Source: Paragorgia papillata
Taxonomy: Eukaryota; Cnidaria; Anthozoa; Scleralcyonacea; Coralliidae
Assembly: GCA_035771165.1 (NCBI GenBank)
Contig: JAWNZC010000001.1
Location: 1,422,501-1,486,500 of the forward strand
DNA: 64,000 nucleotides
Direction of reading: 5' to 3'
Shown here: piece by piece, positions 34,401 through 49,400 of the stretch
Layout of the letters: each line of letters opens with the position of its first letter
Position numbering within the stretch: position 1 is the first letter of the stretch
Position numbers and translations under genes: made by a program
Notes under the pieces: generated by a model
Databases searched by the model: none
Told to the model about the DNA's origin: nothing
The model's input: only the letters and a program-made list of their open reading frames with translations

Positions 34401-37400
34401 TTACCGTGGCAAAATGTGCAGCTTGGTTTCGACTTATGCAGTCATACTTGCCTAGATGTCTTGCAAGAGAGAACATACAAGGATAAATCGACTAAACGGT
34501 GTATGTATATAGATTTTCGTTGTGTGTAAAGACAGTAACTAGAGAATACATTAAAAATATTCCGTCGAAAATTTGCAAACGCTTAACTTGTGTTATTGAA
34601 CATTTTATGTTATTTGAATGATATTTTTTGGACGTATGAAAGTCTGTCATATACACTTCTGTCGTACTTTAAAGAGGAGACGCGCATCGACACATTTCGA
34701 CGTATAGATAAAGCACAAAAACCTGCAAATATTTGGGACTCGACATGACTAAATTTTAGAGCTTTTACGGTCGGAGTTCTCGTTCGTTCGTTTACTCCCT
34801 ATACTTGCCAAACGGTTCGATCTCGAAGCCTGAAAATTAGTTCGCAAAAATAACTCGAATAAAATGCAACTAAGCAGCAGGGAATTTTGTCCGCGCTGTT
34901 AAAAATATCGCGGGCTCATCGTGTTTTGTAATCGTCTGTGGCGAAATTTTGAAAATGTGGCGAAGGTATGACGACCAAGATATCTTCAAGATTTACTAAC
35001 AATCTGTCGGGCAACCAGAGTTTTGAACTATGTTGTCCAATTAGTGGAGACACTGACGTTCTTCTGATAGGTGAAAGAAGACATATTAGCCGGAAGGTGT
35101 ATAAATATCGAAGACGAATTGATGGTATGAAGAAGCCGCATTGGAGTCAAATTGATAGCGAATGTTTGATCGACTATAAACTCAAAATTTGCCTTCTTCT
35201 CCAAACTTTAAATGCTGGTTTTATTTTATTTTATTTTATTTCATTACTGCTTTTGATATCTGAGAGGTATTTCGTAATGGGAAAATTGTACAAAGTGGGT
35301 AAATTATGTATTCCATTCATTCATTAGTGCTGTCCTTTAAACGTACTCAGATTCTGTCTTATGTCGAGCAAGACCTCTTAACTGCTACAATGTTGTGCTA
35401 AATTTATGTATAATTCCGTTCGTACATAGAAACATATGATCAGTTTTTTTGTCTCATGCAGATCTTACAATAAAGTTTGACATGCCTACGCTACTAATTT
35501 CATTGCGGCGACGACATGCAAATATTGTCAATTTTTGCAAAATCTGCCCTTTGTCTCCAAAACGAGTTTTTCCGATTGTCAGTCTTTAGTTGATTTTCTT
35601 AAATTTTAACGACACTTTTTTTGTTTTAAAAATTGCACAAATGGGGCTTTGAGCTCAATTAAACTGCGTGCATTTGAAGCCACGGCATGTTGACCACAAT
35701 TTACTCAGTCGTTGTCACCCAATTTAATATCGTACGATTCACTAAAATATCGTTCTATTTCTTCACGTTATGGGAGGCTGCTTCTGATTCTTTCCAGTAT
35801 CCTTTCACAAGCCGTTTTACAAACTATACACCTTTTTCTGGGGGAAATAAGGGTGGTGGGGAAAAACATTTACCGCCATCTTTGTTTATGTTTTTGAAGT
35901 CCTTGGGACAACTCTTGCGACTATTTCGCAATCTCCACGAGCGCATGCGCAGACAAAATTCCCTGCTGTTAGGTAACTAAGCTAGTTGGTGACCTGACCG
36001 AGGCATTAGCGTAGTTACCGCTAATGCCTAAGTTAACCTACTTAGTTTATTCATGATACAGATGATACCTGTTGCTATTTACAAAAAAATAATATTCTAG
36101 ACGTGGTTTAAGTTATGCAAGATATGCAAAATATGCAAGGTCACTAACTTATATATTAGTTCACGATCACCTCGGTTTTCTTTGATGTACCGCGGTTGTT
36201 TATAATAATTACTCCCAACCACGCATAAATCAAGTTAGGCCTGGTTTATACACCGTGCTATGAGCGTACCGAACTAATTATTTGCCAAATTGGTTCGGTC
36301 ATAGCACGCTGTATAAATCAATTTGGCTAGCTCTTTGAATTAGGTCCGCTCTTAACAGTGTGGCTCGCTCGTTGAAGGCGTGCGGAACGCACTTAGCACG
36401 GTGAAGCAAGCTGGTGATTTATATGATCGAGCCAACACCGTACCTAAATAAGCGATGATTGAATATAATTTATTATAATCCATAATTTAATTTTAGCGTT
36501 CTGATAAGTTTGGTTCGTTCAAAATTTTTCATGTATAAATCGGACAGCATTCTACCAGCGTGCCAAGACCGCACCAATTAATTAATTAGTTCGGTGCGCT
36601 CATATAGTACGCTATATAAACCAGGCCTAATAGTCCAGGGCAATTAACTTGATTTTGCGTGGTTGGGGAAAATAAGGGTTAATCAGTGGTCATGAATGTG
36701 ACAAGGATTTATCATCGCGACTGAAGTGTTTTTAGACAAACTCTGTGATAACGAACTCAGTATCTCAGTTGCCTTAGGCAACCTCTGTGATCATGAACTA
36801 AGTAGGTTAGTTACCTCAACCTCGGTAACTATGTATGTTATTTACCTCGGCCCTTTGGACCTCGGTAAATAGGGACCTTAAGATCTACGACGCGGCTAGC
36901 TTGACGACGACGCCTTAAAAACGTTAAAAAGCAATGCATTTAAAAGAAGACCCGGTAAATTAACTGCCGTATTTCATGTTTAAAGGGGATTGGCATTACA
37001 AATTAAGTTTGTCTAATTTGAAAGAACTCATAAAATTGTAATAGAAGATCCTTTACAACTTTTTCGTATCTTTCTGCGTTTTCAAGATATTTCAATTTGT
37101 TTGATATGTAAATGAGATGGTCTCTGACGTCATGCAGGAGTGGGGTAAAATATTTTCACACAGAGCAAAATCACTTACATATCTAACATTAAATGTTCAG
37201 CGTCGCAAGGAGTTTTTATGTGCACAGTTTCAAGTGATTTCGCTGAACAAGCTTAGAGATATAACTGGTTTTGCTATATGTGAAAATATTTTACCTGACG
37301 TCAGAGACCATCTCATTTACATATTAAACAAATTGAAATGTCTTGAAAACGAAGAGAGATACGAAAAACTTGTAAAATATTCTTCTATTACAATTTTATG

Positions 37401-40400
37401 AGTTCTTTCAAATTAGACAAACATAATTTTTATTGCCAGTGTCCTTTAAGTATGCTTGTTTAATGACTTTCAAGACCCTCCAGTTCTTGCTAAGACGGCT
37501 GTAATGTCTGAGCTGAAGTCAACGTTAATAAGCAGCTCTCACTACTCTGCGTGTTCGCGTCGTTCCGAAGACGTGAAAATACTGAGAGTGGCGTTGTTTA
37601 CAGAACGAGGACGGTATTGATATATACTCTTGGGATTACAAATTATGCATTCACTTTGTTTCCAATAAGAATTCTCTTGTTTTTTAAGACGCGTCATCGA
37701 GCTTGCCGCGTCGTGGATCTTAAAGTCTCTAATAACTGATGTAGTTACCTCCGGTTCGGTAACTAAGACCCCGTTTACACGATGCCGGTACAATTTGAAA
37801 ACGGAACAAAATCATGCCGGTGTGTAAATACAGGCCAAAAGTCTTGCGTTTACACGGTGCCGGTATAATATAATGACGGATTACCATGTGACTATTCTCT
37901 TCCGCTGACCCGGATACTGTGGTCGTATATATCGTGATTACCGTCATCAAACTGTTACGGCACGGGCGTTTACACGATACCGGTTAGTGTTCCGTTTTTA
38001 TTTCATGCCGTCAAGGCATGTTTTGTGCCGTTTTCATGTCATTTTTGTGCTGGTATCGTGTAAACGCAAGGCCTAAACGGCATGATTTTGTTCCGTTTTC
38101 AAATTGTACCGGCATCGTGTAAACGGGGTCTAACCTATACTTAGGGTTTGTTTATATGGAGCCGAGTTACCCGGCTAGGCGAGTTACCCGGTAAGCCGAG
38201 TTGAAAAAAGATGAGTGTTTATATGAGACGAGTTACTCGGCAAAGCCGCCCACGCATAATGGTTTCACATTCCATGAGTAGTTTCCGATTGTCTTCATAA
38301 GTGGCGCGTGCGCTGTTGTGACGAATTCAACTCGGCTAGCCGAGTTACCCGGCAAGAGAGTGTTTATATGAGAATATTTTCATCCCGGCATGCCGAGATC
38401 TCGGCTGTTTTGCCGGGATCTCGGCTAGCCGAGTTACCCGCCTGTCTCATATAAACACTCTGCCGGGATAGCATTGAATTTCTATACATGGCGGGTAACT
38501 CGGTTTGCCAAGTAGTTCGGCTAGCCGGGTAACTCGGCTCCATATAAACAGGCCCTTAAAGGTCAACTATAACTTTTGAGGTTATTATATTTTCTGTTAA
38601 ATTCGAAAACGTTTATTCCAAAACCGAATAAAAATTTAAAATCGGTCACTCGGTTCTGTTTTTATGTTCTGTGAAAGGTCGAGTTTTGGCCATTTTTCTA
38701 AACCATATTTAAACAACGACCGCGTTAAAAGGTAGTCTGGCACTAGCAAACTTGTGACGTCATACCGGTAAAACAGAGCTCGCTTTGGCAAAAGGCTACA
38801 ACATTGTCAACATGCTAACCAGGAGAGTTTTTCGGAATGATACCCGGCCACAAGTTCGCAGACTCGACGACTTATCAAGAATGGCTATGATATTTTAGCT
38901 TACCAAACGGTACAGCAGTACAACGGGTTTTCGCAAGAAAAAAACACTACGCCTAGTATGGAGGGGAAGAAGGGTACGATTCATTTTTGTCTTAATAAGA
39001 CAAAACTATTGAGTTTTAAACTATTGTATATTGTTAGTTCTAACTATTGATTTGACAGAAGCCTGGATATATATATACATTGTTCGTCAGAACTGTATAG
39101 TTTTGCTTTTGCGAAATTGGATCTGCTGCCGTAGCTTCATCTATATCACCTTCTACTTTAAATATCGCAAAACTCACCCAAATACAATTAAGAAGACTCG
39201 TTGACAGAGTGTGAAGAAGATATACCTTAAAATGCCCCAAAATAATGCTAATACACGTATTTGCATGAGTATAAATAGGTGGCAAACCAAAGCTCGAACA
39301 TTGGAATATTTCTGCGGTAATTAGGCAACTTACCGGTATGACGTCACCGAATATGTAGTACCCATTCTTCTAAACAACTCGGTCGTGCATCAAGAGGTAC
39401 TTAGAATCTCCCCCCAGTAAGTCATGCGCTTTTACTCCAAATTCATTTTTTTCTTCAATTTTGCGAAATTAGATGATAACTGCTTTGAAAATATATATAA
39501 CCTCAAAAGGTATAGTTGACCTTTAACCGCGGAACGTCAAAGGGAATCGACGCATGAATATGAACTAAGTATTTATAATGCTTTATGACTTTGTGACATC
39601 AGAGTAAAAGCGAGCTATAGGTAGGCAAAAAGTTTCGAATATTGGTGGTTCGTCTTGTAAGACACAACAAGTCAACTATTGTATTACTAGCATGCGTCGA
39701 GGCGCCTATATAATGCCCATATGCATCTGAACTTTCATTATGCGATTTGAAGCCTTAAGTGTTTTTTGAAGCACTGCAAGTATTTGCTAAACCAATAATT
39801 TAAACTTTTAATTTGCAGATTCCTGGAATTACGACCAGTTACTTTAACGTCATTACTTCCGCTGCACCTTCTGCTGTAAGTATTACATCTGCGTACTGGA
39901 ACTGATTTATAAAATGTGAAGATCTTAGGGGGTGTTAGTTCACTTTGGCGAGATGATTTTCATTCGTGTTTACATGAGAACGGCTAGCTTGCTTAGCCGG
40001 GTGGCTTGCTTGTACTAAAATTAAATGCCTAGTTTATCATTTCTGGCAAGACACGAAATCTCTTTGGTTTTAAATGTGAACTGTACATTTAATACGTCGA
40101 CAGAGTCCGGCCCGCTTTCCCCTTCCCGGGAGGCGGGAAACTTGCAGGCGGAGGATTCGAAAGAGGGCCTGATACAATACACCGATCGCGAATCTCAATG
40201 AATATATGCGTGCTTTGCATTGTGGGATAGCGGAGGTGAGTATAAAACTCACTTATACATTGTCGTTTTACAAATGGATATTTTTGTTGTTGTTTTCAAT
40301 GATTTATGTGTATACAAGTTAGTTGTTTCTTGTTACAACCATAGAAACGTTGGAACCAAATTTAAACAAAGTAAACTGTGCTTTTAGCAAATGGAAGTAG

Positions 40401-43400
40401 AATGTTATTTGGGATTCCGTTGGTTTTTCGTCCAACTGACTTCATTTAATAAAAGTCAATAACATTAAGAAGGACTTACTTTTCAAGTATTACGAGTTTG
40501 CATTGGTACACAAGAGCGCTAATCGAGAATTTTACTCACTTCAAGTATCCCATAATGCACCAAATACGCGCTCATTTTTCGTCTGATTGGTCCATAAGAC
40601 TAAAAAAGCCCGAATAGCTGTATTCTGATTGGTTTGTGTGCATTTAATTATGAATTGTGATTTACATAATTAACAAAGCGTCTAACGAATCTAGCGATTC
40701 AACGATGTCACAGACGATGTTTAGAGAAGTTTAAAGTAAAAAATCTAAAGAAAGAGCAGCGCGAATGTATGGAAAAAGCCCTGTTTAATGAGGATGTGCT
40801 AGCTGTACTCGGTACTGGTTGTGCAAGGGTTTAATATACCAACTTCGAAACAATTCTGGATTGTAGTCGCGAGTCCGCTTGAATATCTAAGGAAACAGCA
40901 AATTTCAAACTTGGAACGGCCGGATTGTGCGATTAAAGCTGCGTCGATTAGAGATTCAGAAAATTCATTTGGAGGAGGAAAGTAGCCCGTGTACAGCCTG
41001 AATATACACCTGTAATTCAGTCTGTGAAAATTCGCAGATCTGAGAAGTAGATTTTGATTGTGCAAATCACAAGCCCTGTCTTATTTCATTTACAATTGGT
41101 TCTCTAGGAATTCTCGTGAGAGCAAATAATTCAATCAAATAACAATTATGAATCATATGAATATTAGACCACTCAGAACACCTCTCGGACTGAGAAGCTC
41201 AGCGGGGGGTCGACAAGCTATCGTGCGGATTTTCACAGACTAAATTACAGGTGTATATTCAGGCTGTACACAGGCTAGCGGAAAGCTGCCAGGTAAAGAA
41301 TTGTATCAGGCTTTATTTCTCGTCTTCTTGCCCGCCCCTTGCCTCGCCCCCACATATTTTTTAGCGGAAGACGAGAGTAAGTCATCAAAGTGACAGAAGA
41401 CATCACAGAAGATGTTTTGTGCATGTGTTTACCTTAAAGTGCCTATGAAACGAAAATGATGTCTATCTTACATCTTTTGCAATTATTCGTTTCATTGCTT
41501 CGTTGTTGAGATATTTCAGGTTGTTTGATATGTAATTCAAAAACGCATTAATAATTCATGAGGAAAACGCAAAGGAAATCAGTACCATGTCCGTGGTTTT
41601 ATATCTGATAAAGAAACCTTCTGATTTACATAAACTTTAGTTTTGATTTTCTCGGCTTAGACAACGTTATTTTTCAAACTTACTACGCCAGTGTACTTAA
41701 CCAAATGGGTCGTTTTTGAAGCTATTTCGCTACATTCGTAGTATGTGTTTTATCAGATCTAAAATACTCGGCTATCGCCTCGTGTTTTAAATCTGAAAAA
41801 CACTGCTGCTCATGTTTTAAATATTACATTAAACATTTTAATGTCACATATGCATAATGACACATTGAGGTTATATATCGTTGCTATTATCAAACCAAAT
41901 TAATTTGAAGGAAGGACGTGGGTGTATTAAAGTAAACCGTCTCAAACCATCATTGTTTTGATAATAAACCGAGATAACTTGATCTGAATAATAGGGTAAC
42001 TCTAGAGCATAGAAATATTTGTCACGTAACAGGGGTTCAATTAGAATTATATTTATATTTTGCTCTTATAAATCTGCCGTTTTTAATTTTTCAAGGGTTA
42101 GGAGGACGGTCACGTCAGCTCAGCTTATTGTCCTCTCAAAAATATTTTATCCACAGTCCACTCAACATGGTTATCAACCGCCGCCGTGTTAAAAACTGTC
42201 GAAAACATCTAGGTTGAGTTCCCTTTGCCCTCTATAAATCAGCCATTTTGAGTCCCACTATAGTGGGGTTACATTTTTGACTGACAAGAGATTGGAGCCT
42301 GCATTCTAGGTCTATTATTTCTATGCTCTAGAGCCAGAGTTATCCCGCCCCTGTGAACGCTTCAACCCGAGTTATCTTAGGAGGGTCCACTTTTGTATAA
42401 TAAGGCATGCGTATATCAACGTAGCTTTATTGTTACCCAGAATAATTTGGAGTGAAGCGTTCAAATTAAGCAGAGCTTTCTTTTCCTTATTTTTTTCGCT
42501 GAAAAGAAAAGAAGACTCTGCCGTATTCGTGACTGGTTCCCATTGGGCATGCATGCATTCAGTTGCTTGGTTACAATCTCGAACCCAGTCCAAATCATTG
42601 AAGGAAAACAAAACAAAAACCGGTTAAACGGGTCGTAAACGGGTTACTAAATCTTGGACGAAGCCAAACAAGAATATGGCAGAGCCTTCTCTCTCTCAGC
42701 GAATAAATAAGGAAAAGAAGGCTCTGCTCGCGGGGTAAAATTAAGCTAGGGTTATCTTGGGGGCCCAGGGATAAATCGGTAGTTGCGTTTTATCATGTGA
42801 AACAGGGCTAACTTTGATTCTAACCATGGAGTTAATTCGGTCTCGTGTGAACACGCCCTAAGCGAGCCGGTTAATGAGTGTTTTACACGTGGTGAAATTT
42901 TTATTTCTCTTACCGAAACCTCGCCAGATTGAAATAACATCCCGCCCACAGGGCTAGCCCACTTATCTATACACCAAATCGTAGTTTCATTTAGGCCCAC
43001 ATGCAAAATAGTTTCCTATTCAATTTGGGTCCCTATTCGTTTTTTATTAAAGCATAACGGGAAGATAAAGCCTGGTTTCCATATAGCCGTAAGAGCCGGC
43101 GGCATGGCTGCGGCAAGGGGCGATGGTCCAATCATAGACAGTGTTGAATTAGCCAGCAATAAAAAGCTGTATGCGATTGGACCATTGCCCCTTGCCGCAG
43201 CCATGCCGCCGGCTCTTACGGCTATATGGAAACCTGGCTTAACATAGGCTGGGACTGTTTTTTCATGTTTTGAATTCATTATTTTTAGGCTACGTCCACA
43301 CGTATACGTTTTCGTAGCGTTTTCATATTGTTCTCCGTCCTCAAGGGAATAGAAAACAATGGTCCACTTACCTGAAACAATATGAAAACGCTACGAAAAC

Positions 43401-46400
43401 GTATACGTGTGGACGTAGCCTTAGACTCTACGTTTAGGATTATTGTCAAGGATAATCGATAAGCAAAGTTTATCCTTATAGAATACCTAAACATTAAAAA
43501 GTTTCTGAAATCAGAAATGTTATGTTTACTACGGCTTCTTCAGGCTCATGTTATAAATGAACTACGTTTTATCCCGACTCAGATTGTATGCGCAGTCGAA
43601 ACTCCGATTTCGTCTATATAAATGAAAAGAAATAGCTAAGAGTAAGATAACTATTCTGTGGGATTCCTCTACCAGGCTTGCTCGACTATGAAATCATTAT
43701 CACCATCCTCATTTTCTCTGATGACTATATAGTTGAAAACGTTTGGCCGTTCCTTTTTTGATAAAACATTTTAGCCTTGTATATATGTATATTTAACTTT
43801 TAGCGAAGATTACTGTATGTCAACAGAAAATGATGTATTTGCAACAAAATTGAAATAATTGTCTTTTTCTTGATATTTTGACATTTTTTCATTATTGCTA
43901 TACATTAAATTAAATCTTTTACATTCTTATAGATTCTTTTATGTGCTGTTGGAGAGCTTTTTAAGTTTTCTACTAAGACGAAGGACTTTGAAACGCTGAA
44001 AACGTTCAAGGTGTGTTGTAAGTTAGACAACGAAAATAGTTTAGTATCCCAGCTTTTTTCTTTATGAGGAAATTTGCCTAGTTTTCATAAGTATTTCGTT
44101 TTACACGAGTCACATACCATACAGTAGCGATCATGTTTAATAAATTTGTTAAAATAAACCAGTTTAGAGTTGAACTGTACATGTACACTACTATGTACAA
44201 TACAGTTTCTCGAGAAATCAGAAAACGCAATAGTCGAGGACGAGAAGCGAGAAAACGTCGACCACATAGCACCCCCACCACACAATAGTTTTGACTCCAG
44301 ATTATAATAGGCTAATAGGCTGATAACGACCACCCCCCCCCCCCCCCCTCTCTCTCTCTGTAGCAGGCCACTGACCCCACAATTTGTGAGTACGACTGAC
44401 CTAGCAATGTTCTATGGGTATCAGCCTATTATAATCTGGAGTCAAAACTTTTTTGTGGTGGGGGTGCTACGTGCATGGTCGCTTCTCCTCCTCGACTACA
44501 AGTTTGAACCTCAAAAACTGTGCATGGATATTTTGTAAAATAATTAAACTAAAGTTATATATAGACAAGAGCGTAAAGCTGAGAGAGAGAGAGAGAGAGA
44601 ATGAATAGTAATGGTCTAATTTATTAGGAAAGGTAAAAAACCCAACAAATACAGGTTGACTAAAAATTGACTTTCGTCAGCATATCTCTGCGTAATCTCA
44701 TATGTCTGCGTAATCTACAGAAAAATTGTTAATATACATTAATTTGACTAGTTGCTTTTGCACTGCTGCCTCCACGATCTTACAGTATGGTGCTTAGCAG
44801 AGAGATAGCTTTGCTTAGCAGAGACAAATTTGTAAATTTGTATTATACTTCATTGGGTCCGTTTTTTACTCGGGCTACCGCAGGTAGACGAGTCTAGGTG
44901 TTTCGGTCGCGTTATTATTGTTTTTTTGGGGTCGCGATATTGCCCCAGCAGGCTTTGCGAAACCGAGATTTCACTTTCAGGGCGAGTTGTCTCTTGAACG
45001 AAGCTTTTCTTGCCATTTTATCGATGTTTTTTAATATTTCCACGACATTTCTTGGCACACTACCCAGCAGTCGTCTCAAACAAAGATGTCAGAGTAGTCG
45101 GACTGTCAGCGAATCAAGGTGTATTAAAAATAATTGGAAACTTTAAACTGAAGGAGTGAAGGACGTCAGAGAACAGTCATGTTTAATAATTGCGTAACCG
45201 AGGTTTGGACGAGTTGTCTCCGGATGATCAGTGGTTGTCTCTTTTGAACGAAGCTTTTATTGCCATTTTATCCATGTTTTTGAATATTTGCAAGACATTT
45301 CACTGTTTCTCAGTTGTTTACTTGTTTGAATAGCTTTGCAAGTGACCGAGTTATAGTTGATCAGTAATGCGGCTGACAATTGGCTTCAATTCATCATAAC
45401 TTGCTTACAAAGGCTTTACAATGTTTACAACTGTAAAAGATGACGAGCTATTCCAAAACAGGTTGGTCCTGGCCTTGCTGCTTTATAGTCCGACAACTAC
45501 AAAATGCAAGTATAATAATAAGCACCGAATAGAGCAAATACCCTAGTAAGATATCAATACGTTGAACATGTTTCAGTGCATGTCTAGATATCGCGTGTCG
45601 TATTACATTTGGAAACGTGTGTTTTAAAACATGTTTAAATATTTTCTATTTGTCCGAATTTAAATAAATTCTATATCAAAATGATCGCTTGAATTTGCCG
45701 AATCCGACACTATAGGTTTTGTCTACTAAATATATTAGATCCGTTGTTTAATGTTCAGAAAACGGCCTTGTTTACATTTATACTATTAGCAAACCTTCGG
45801 CGCTTCCTGCACCGCAGCAGTTCATATAAGACCATAGATTCTATTTGTGAAAATCTATGCAATTATGCATTGCCATGTAGTCTTGCTAGAGTACGCACAG
45901 GCTACGCGAAACTTTCAGAAATCAGTAGACCGAGTGAACGCCTGACCAGGCGTCTTGTTTTAATATAAATGGACTTTACAAACTATTTACAAATAAGTAG
46001 CAAGTAAATTACAAACTATTTACAAACTACTTACAAACAGTTTAAAAAGAGTAATGAAAATCTTTCTGCATTTTAGGGTGAGGCGGTTTTTATAAAAAAC
46101 CGAAAACCGAAAACCGCCCGAAAAAACCCGAAAAAACCAAGTGAACCGATTTTTTTTTGGCTTCGTGACGCTTATTTCCTGGTGTCAATGGCGCGTTGCT
46201 GGCGAAGAGGCTCTTTACTGTAGGCGGCATTTCGGATGAAGCCGCGTTGCTAGCGTTCGTCGGCCGACTCACTGCTGCCTTTCGTCCCGGCGGCGTCATC
46301 GTGGCATATTGGGTAGGATGGATTCTTCTAAGATGCTGCATCAAATTCGATGTATTGCCTCCCTTGTTTTTTACGGACCGCGTGCAAATTTTACATTCAG

Positions 46401-49400
46401 GAGAATCGTCCGGTTTTTCGGCTTTCTTGAAGAAATGCCAAACAGCACTTTGGCTCATTTTGGCAGAGAAATGTTACCAGTAACCAACAGTTTCGGACAG
46501 CGTAACAAAGTATTCCAAGTTTCAACGAACGGTTGCTTAAAAAGGCAAGCACATTGAAAGCGAAAATTGGTTAATTATTCATGTTACGCTCCGACTGTTT
46601 ATGAGTCATACACCAATTTTACTTTAGACCTGTCTTCGCAGAGGTCCGCCTTCATTTGAGCCAATCAATATTCATCTTCGTTTGATCCGCTTATGCGTTC
46701 AAGCTCGTGCGAATCTGAATCGAAGCCTTTCCGTAATTTCCGTTCTTATATCGGAGATCATACCTGGCAATAAACGTACGGTATTTCGAAGGCGCAAATC
46801 TCTTCAGTCGTTTTCCCGTCAATTCCGTGTGTAAACGCAACAAAAACCCGTGTAAGTATGGTTCGATTTTATTGAAATACCGATTTTTCTTTCGATTTTT
46901 CGGTTTTCCTCCAAAAGCAACATCGGTTAAATCGGTTTTCAAAAAACATCGGTTTTTTCCGGTTTATCGATTAACCGCCTCACCCTACTGCATTTACAAA
47001 CAATTTACAAGCAATTTACAAAGTTTGACACCAGTTTACATAGTATGTCAAAGTACCATTTTATAAATTCAATTTACAGTGTATTTACAAATAAGTAAAT
47101 GAGTTTGTGTTTGGGAGAGCCTCTGGTCTCGCGAGCTTCAAATCTCACTTTGGCGAGTTACTTCCTGTTGATTATTCTCACGGTTGAGTGAAATTTGAAA
47201 CGCACGTTGCTATGTTACGATTGTTCAAAGTCGTCGACAGGAAGTAAAGCACGCTGTCTGGCACACTCGTTCGTTACTTCGTTTTCGATAAGGAAACTGG
47301 ATTTTATCACAATTCCAACTCACTGTGGAAAGAATAATTATCGGACTTCCTCTGTTCACAAAAACTAGACTTTCGCTTTGGTATTTCAGTGAGCTGAAAC
47401 GGCAATACGAGACTCAGTCAGAGGTGTATGGTTTAAGTTTTTAATATTTTTAGTTACTCACCGTCACGCGTGACTTGCTTTGATTAACCAATAGTAACGC
47501 TTTCAGAAATTTAGGCCAATCAAAAACCGAGTTCAGATATTGAACTCGCCAAAGTGAGATTTGAAGCTCGCGAGACCAGAGGCTCTCCCTCTCCCAAACA
47601 CAAACTCAGAGCCTCTGGTACCCAGGGTAATTTACAAACAACATGCACACGATTTACCTAGTAGGGAAGAAGGTTGATTTTTCCAGTAGTTTCTTCTAAA
47701 TATATCTATATACATATAATTTTATTGAAATATAGTTTCAAGTACTGCCGAAAATATTGAACGTAGTTTCTAACGTTTCGAGCGAAGGCCCTTCGTCAGA
47801 GGCTCACGTTTCTCTCTGACGCAGGGCCTTCGCTCGAAACGTTAGAAAATACGTTCAATATTTTAGGCAGTACTCAAACCTTACTATATTTCGATTTGTA
47901 TTTCAACACTGCCTACGCAGCAAAATACTTTTATTTCACTGTTTGCATAATTTTATTGCTCGAAACTCGTTGCTTTTAGAGACGTATGATTGATCTCTAT
48001 ATCAATACAATCTTCGCCATCAAAGTAAAACAAGGAACACATTTTGTGGTAAGTATAAATTTTAAACTAGATATACATAAACACAATAACCCGTCGCCCA
48101 CTTTCACATAAATACCTCCTGATTAGAAAACGTTAATGCCAAAACGGTAACCAGGAACGAGAAACAAAGAAAAAAATTTAGGATGATATTTCGTAAAAAA
48201 TATTGAGGTGAACAAAATTGCATGTCGCATCCCAGCATATCCTCTCATTTAAAATTCATGATTATGAACTGTTTCCCCCAAGCCCAACCCCGATCCCCAC
48301 TCTAAACCTAACCCTAAACCTAACCACAACCCCCCCCCCCCCTGCAACCCTAAATCTAACCTCAAGCCCCAGGTGGGCTTAATGTGGCTCCCTATAGTTT
48401 CAATAAATACGCGCTATTTCATACGCTCATCATCTAATGTTACTCACAAGTTTACTATAGCAGAACTATCGCAGATATAAAATATCTATCAAAACGTTCA
48501 ATTATTTGCTGTTACCATGGTAATAATGACGTTGGAACTTCGGTATATTTTCAAATATTGCATAATTGAAGTCGCATGTCTTCAGTTTGCTTCGGTGAAA
48601 TTTTTTAAAAATTGCTGAGATGATAGATACTGTTGTGGAGAATATCCATGCACAAAATCAGAGAGGGTTGTATGGACAGATTTTTCGCTATAAAAATTAT
48701 CGATTTAAAAAAGTTCTGTCTTTATATAATAAAATATATACTTTAGAACTTTTTATAAACTACTTATTTACAAAATTGTAGCAAAATTCACCGAAGAAAA
48801 CGTCTACAAGTTTAACATCTATGTCGACGCGGTCATAGAATTTCGAATCGACAAGATCGCTATTTACGCATGCGTAGCGATACTATTTCTAGTCACCAGT
48901 CCCGTATTGAAATTACCGTAGGGAGCCACCCAGACTAGTTCCTAGTCCTCTTTTCTCTCGAACTTATTTTTGGGACGTCACAGAATAGGGATCGAGCGAG
49001 AGGACTAGCGGAAAATGTTCATCTTTATCTATCATGAATCCTGCTGGAGCTCGGATTCTTTAATCTTTATGAACGAGGGCACTTAAACAAACTTCTTCTT
49101 GAGAGCAGACAGCAAACGAGTAGGTTTCTTTATTTTACATTACGTTAAAAGGTTGTTACATACGAGGCTTTATAAAGTAGTGTTCGGCGTAGGAAGTGAT
49201 TGTGTTGAAACACATTTATACAAATCGAAATATGCTATTTTCACGTTTCGGCAGTAGACCAACCTTGCTATATGATGTTATAAAGAATTGTGCAGACCGA
49301 CGTGAGTGTTATCTGCCTTGGTTTTCCGCCAAACGGCCGTTTGGTGCCTGTATAATTTGGGGCCAGGCAAAACATTTTATTCCAGGCCTCTCACAATTTC

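Larger units (their letters stand above)
45961..47100. repeat. Degenerate TTTACAAAC tandem array interrupted by a hAT MITE
   Basis: TTTACAAACTA/TTACAAACAG units run from about 45970 to 46045 and resume after 46988 (CATTTACAAACAATTTACAA). The interruption is the element at 46074-46987. Flanking units also occur near 47625. Confidence 0.6.

Noticed and set aside
34968..35327. 119-codon plus-strand frame with a hydrophobic segment
   Set aside because: No homology I recognise and no promoter or splice support; likely chance in AT-rich intron sequence.
37117..37401. 94-codon plus-strand frame
   Set aside because: It spans the loop of the TTAA palindrome at 36984-37445 and has no recognisable domain.
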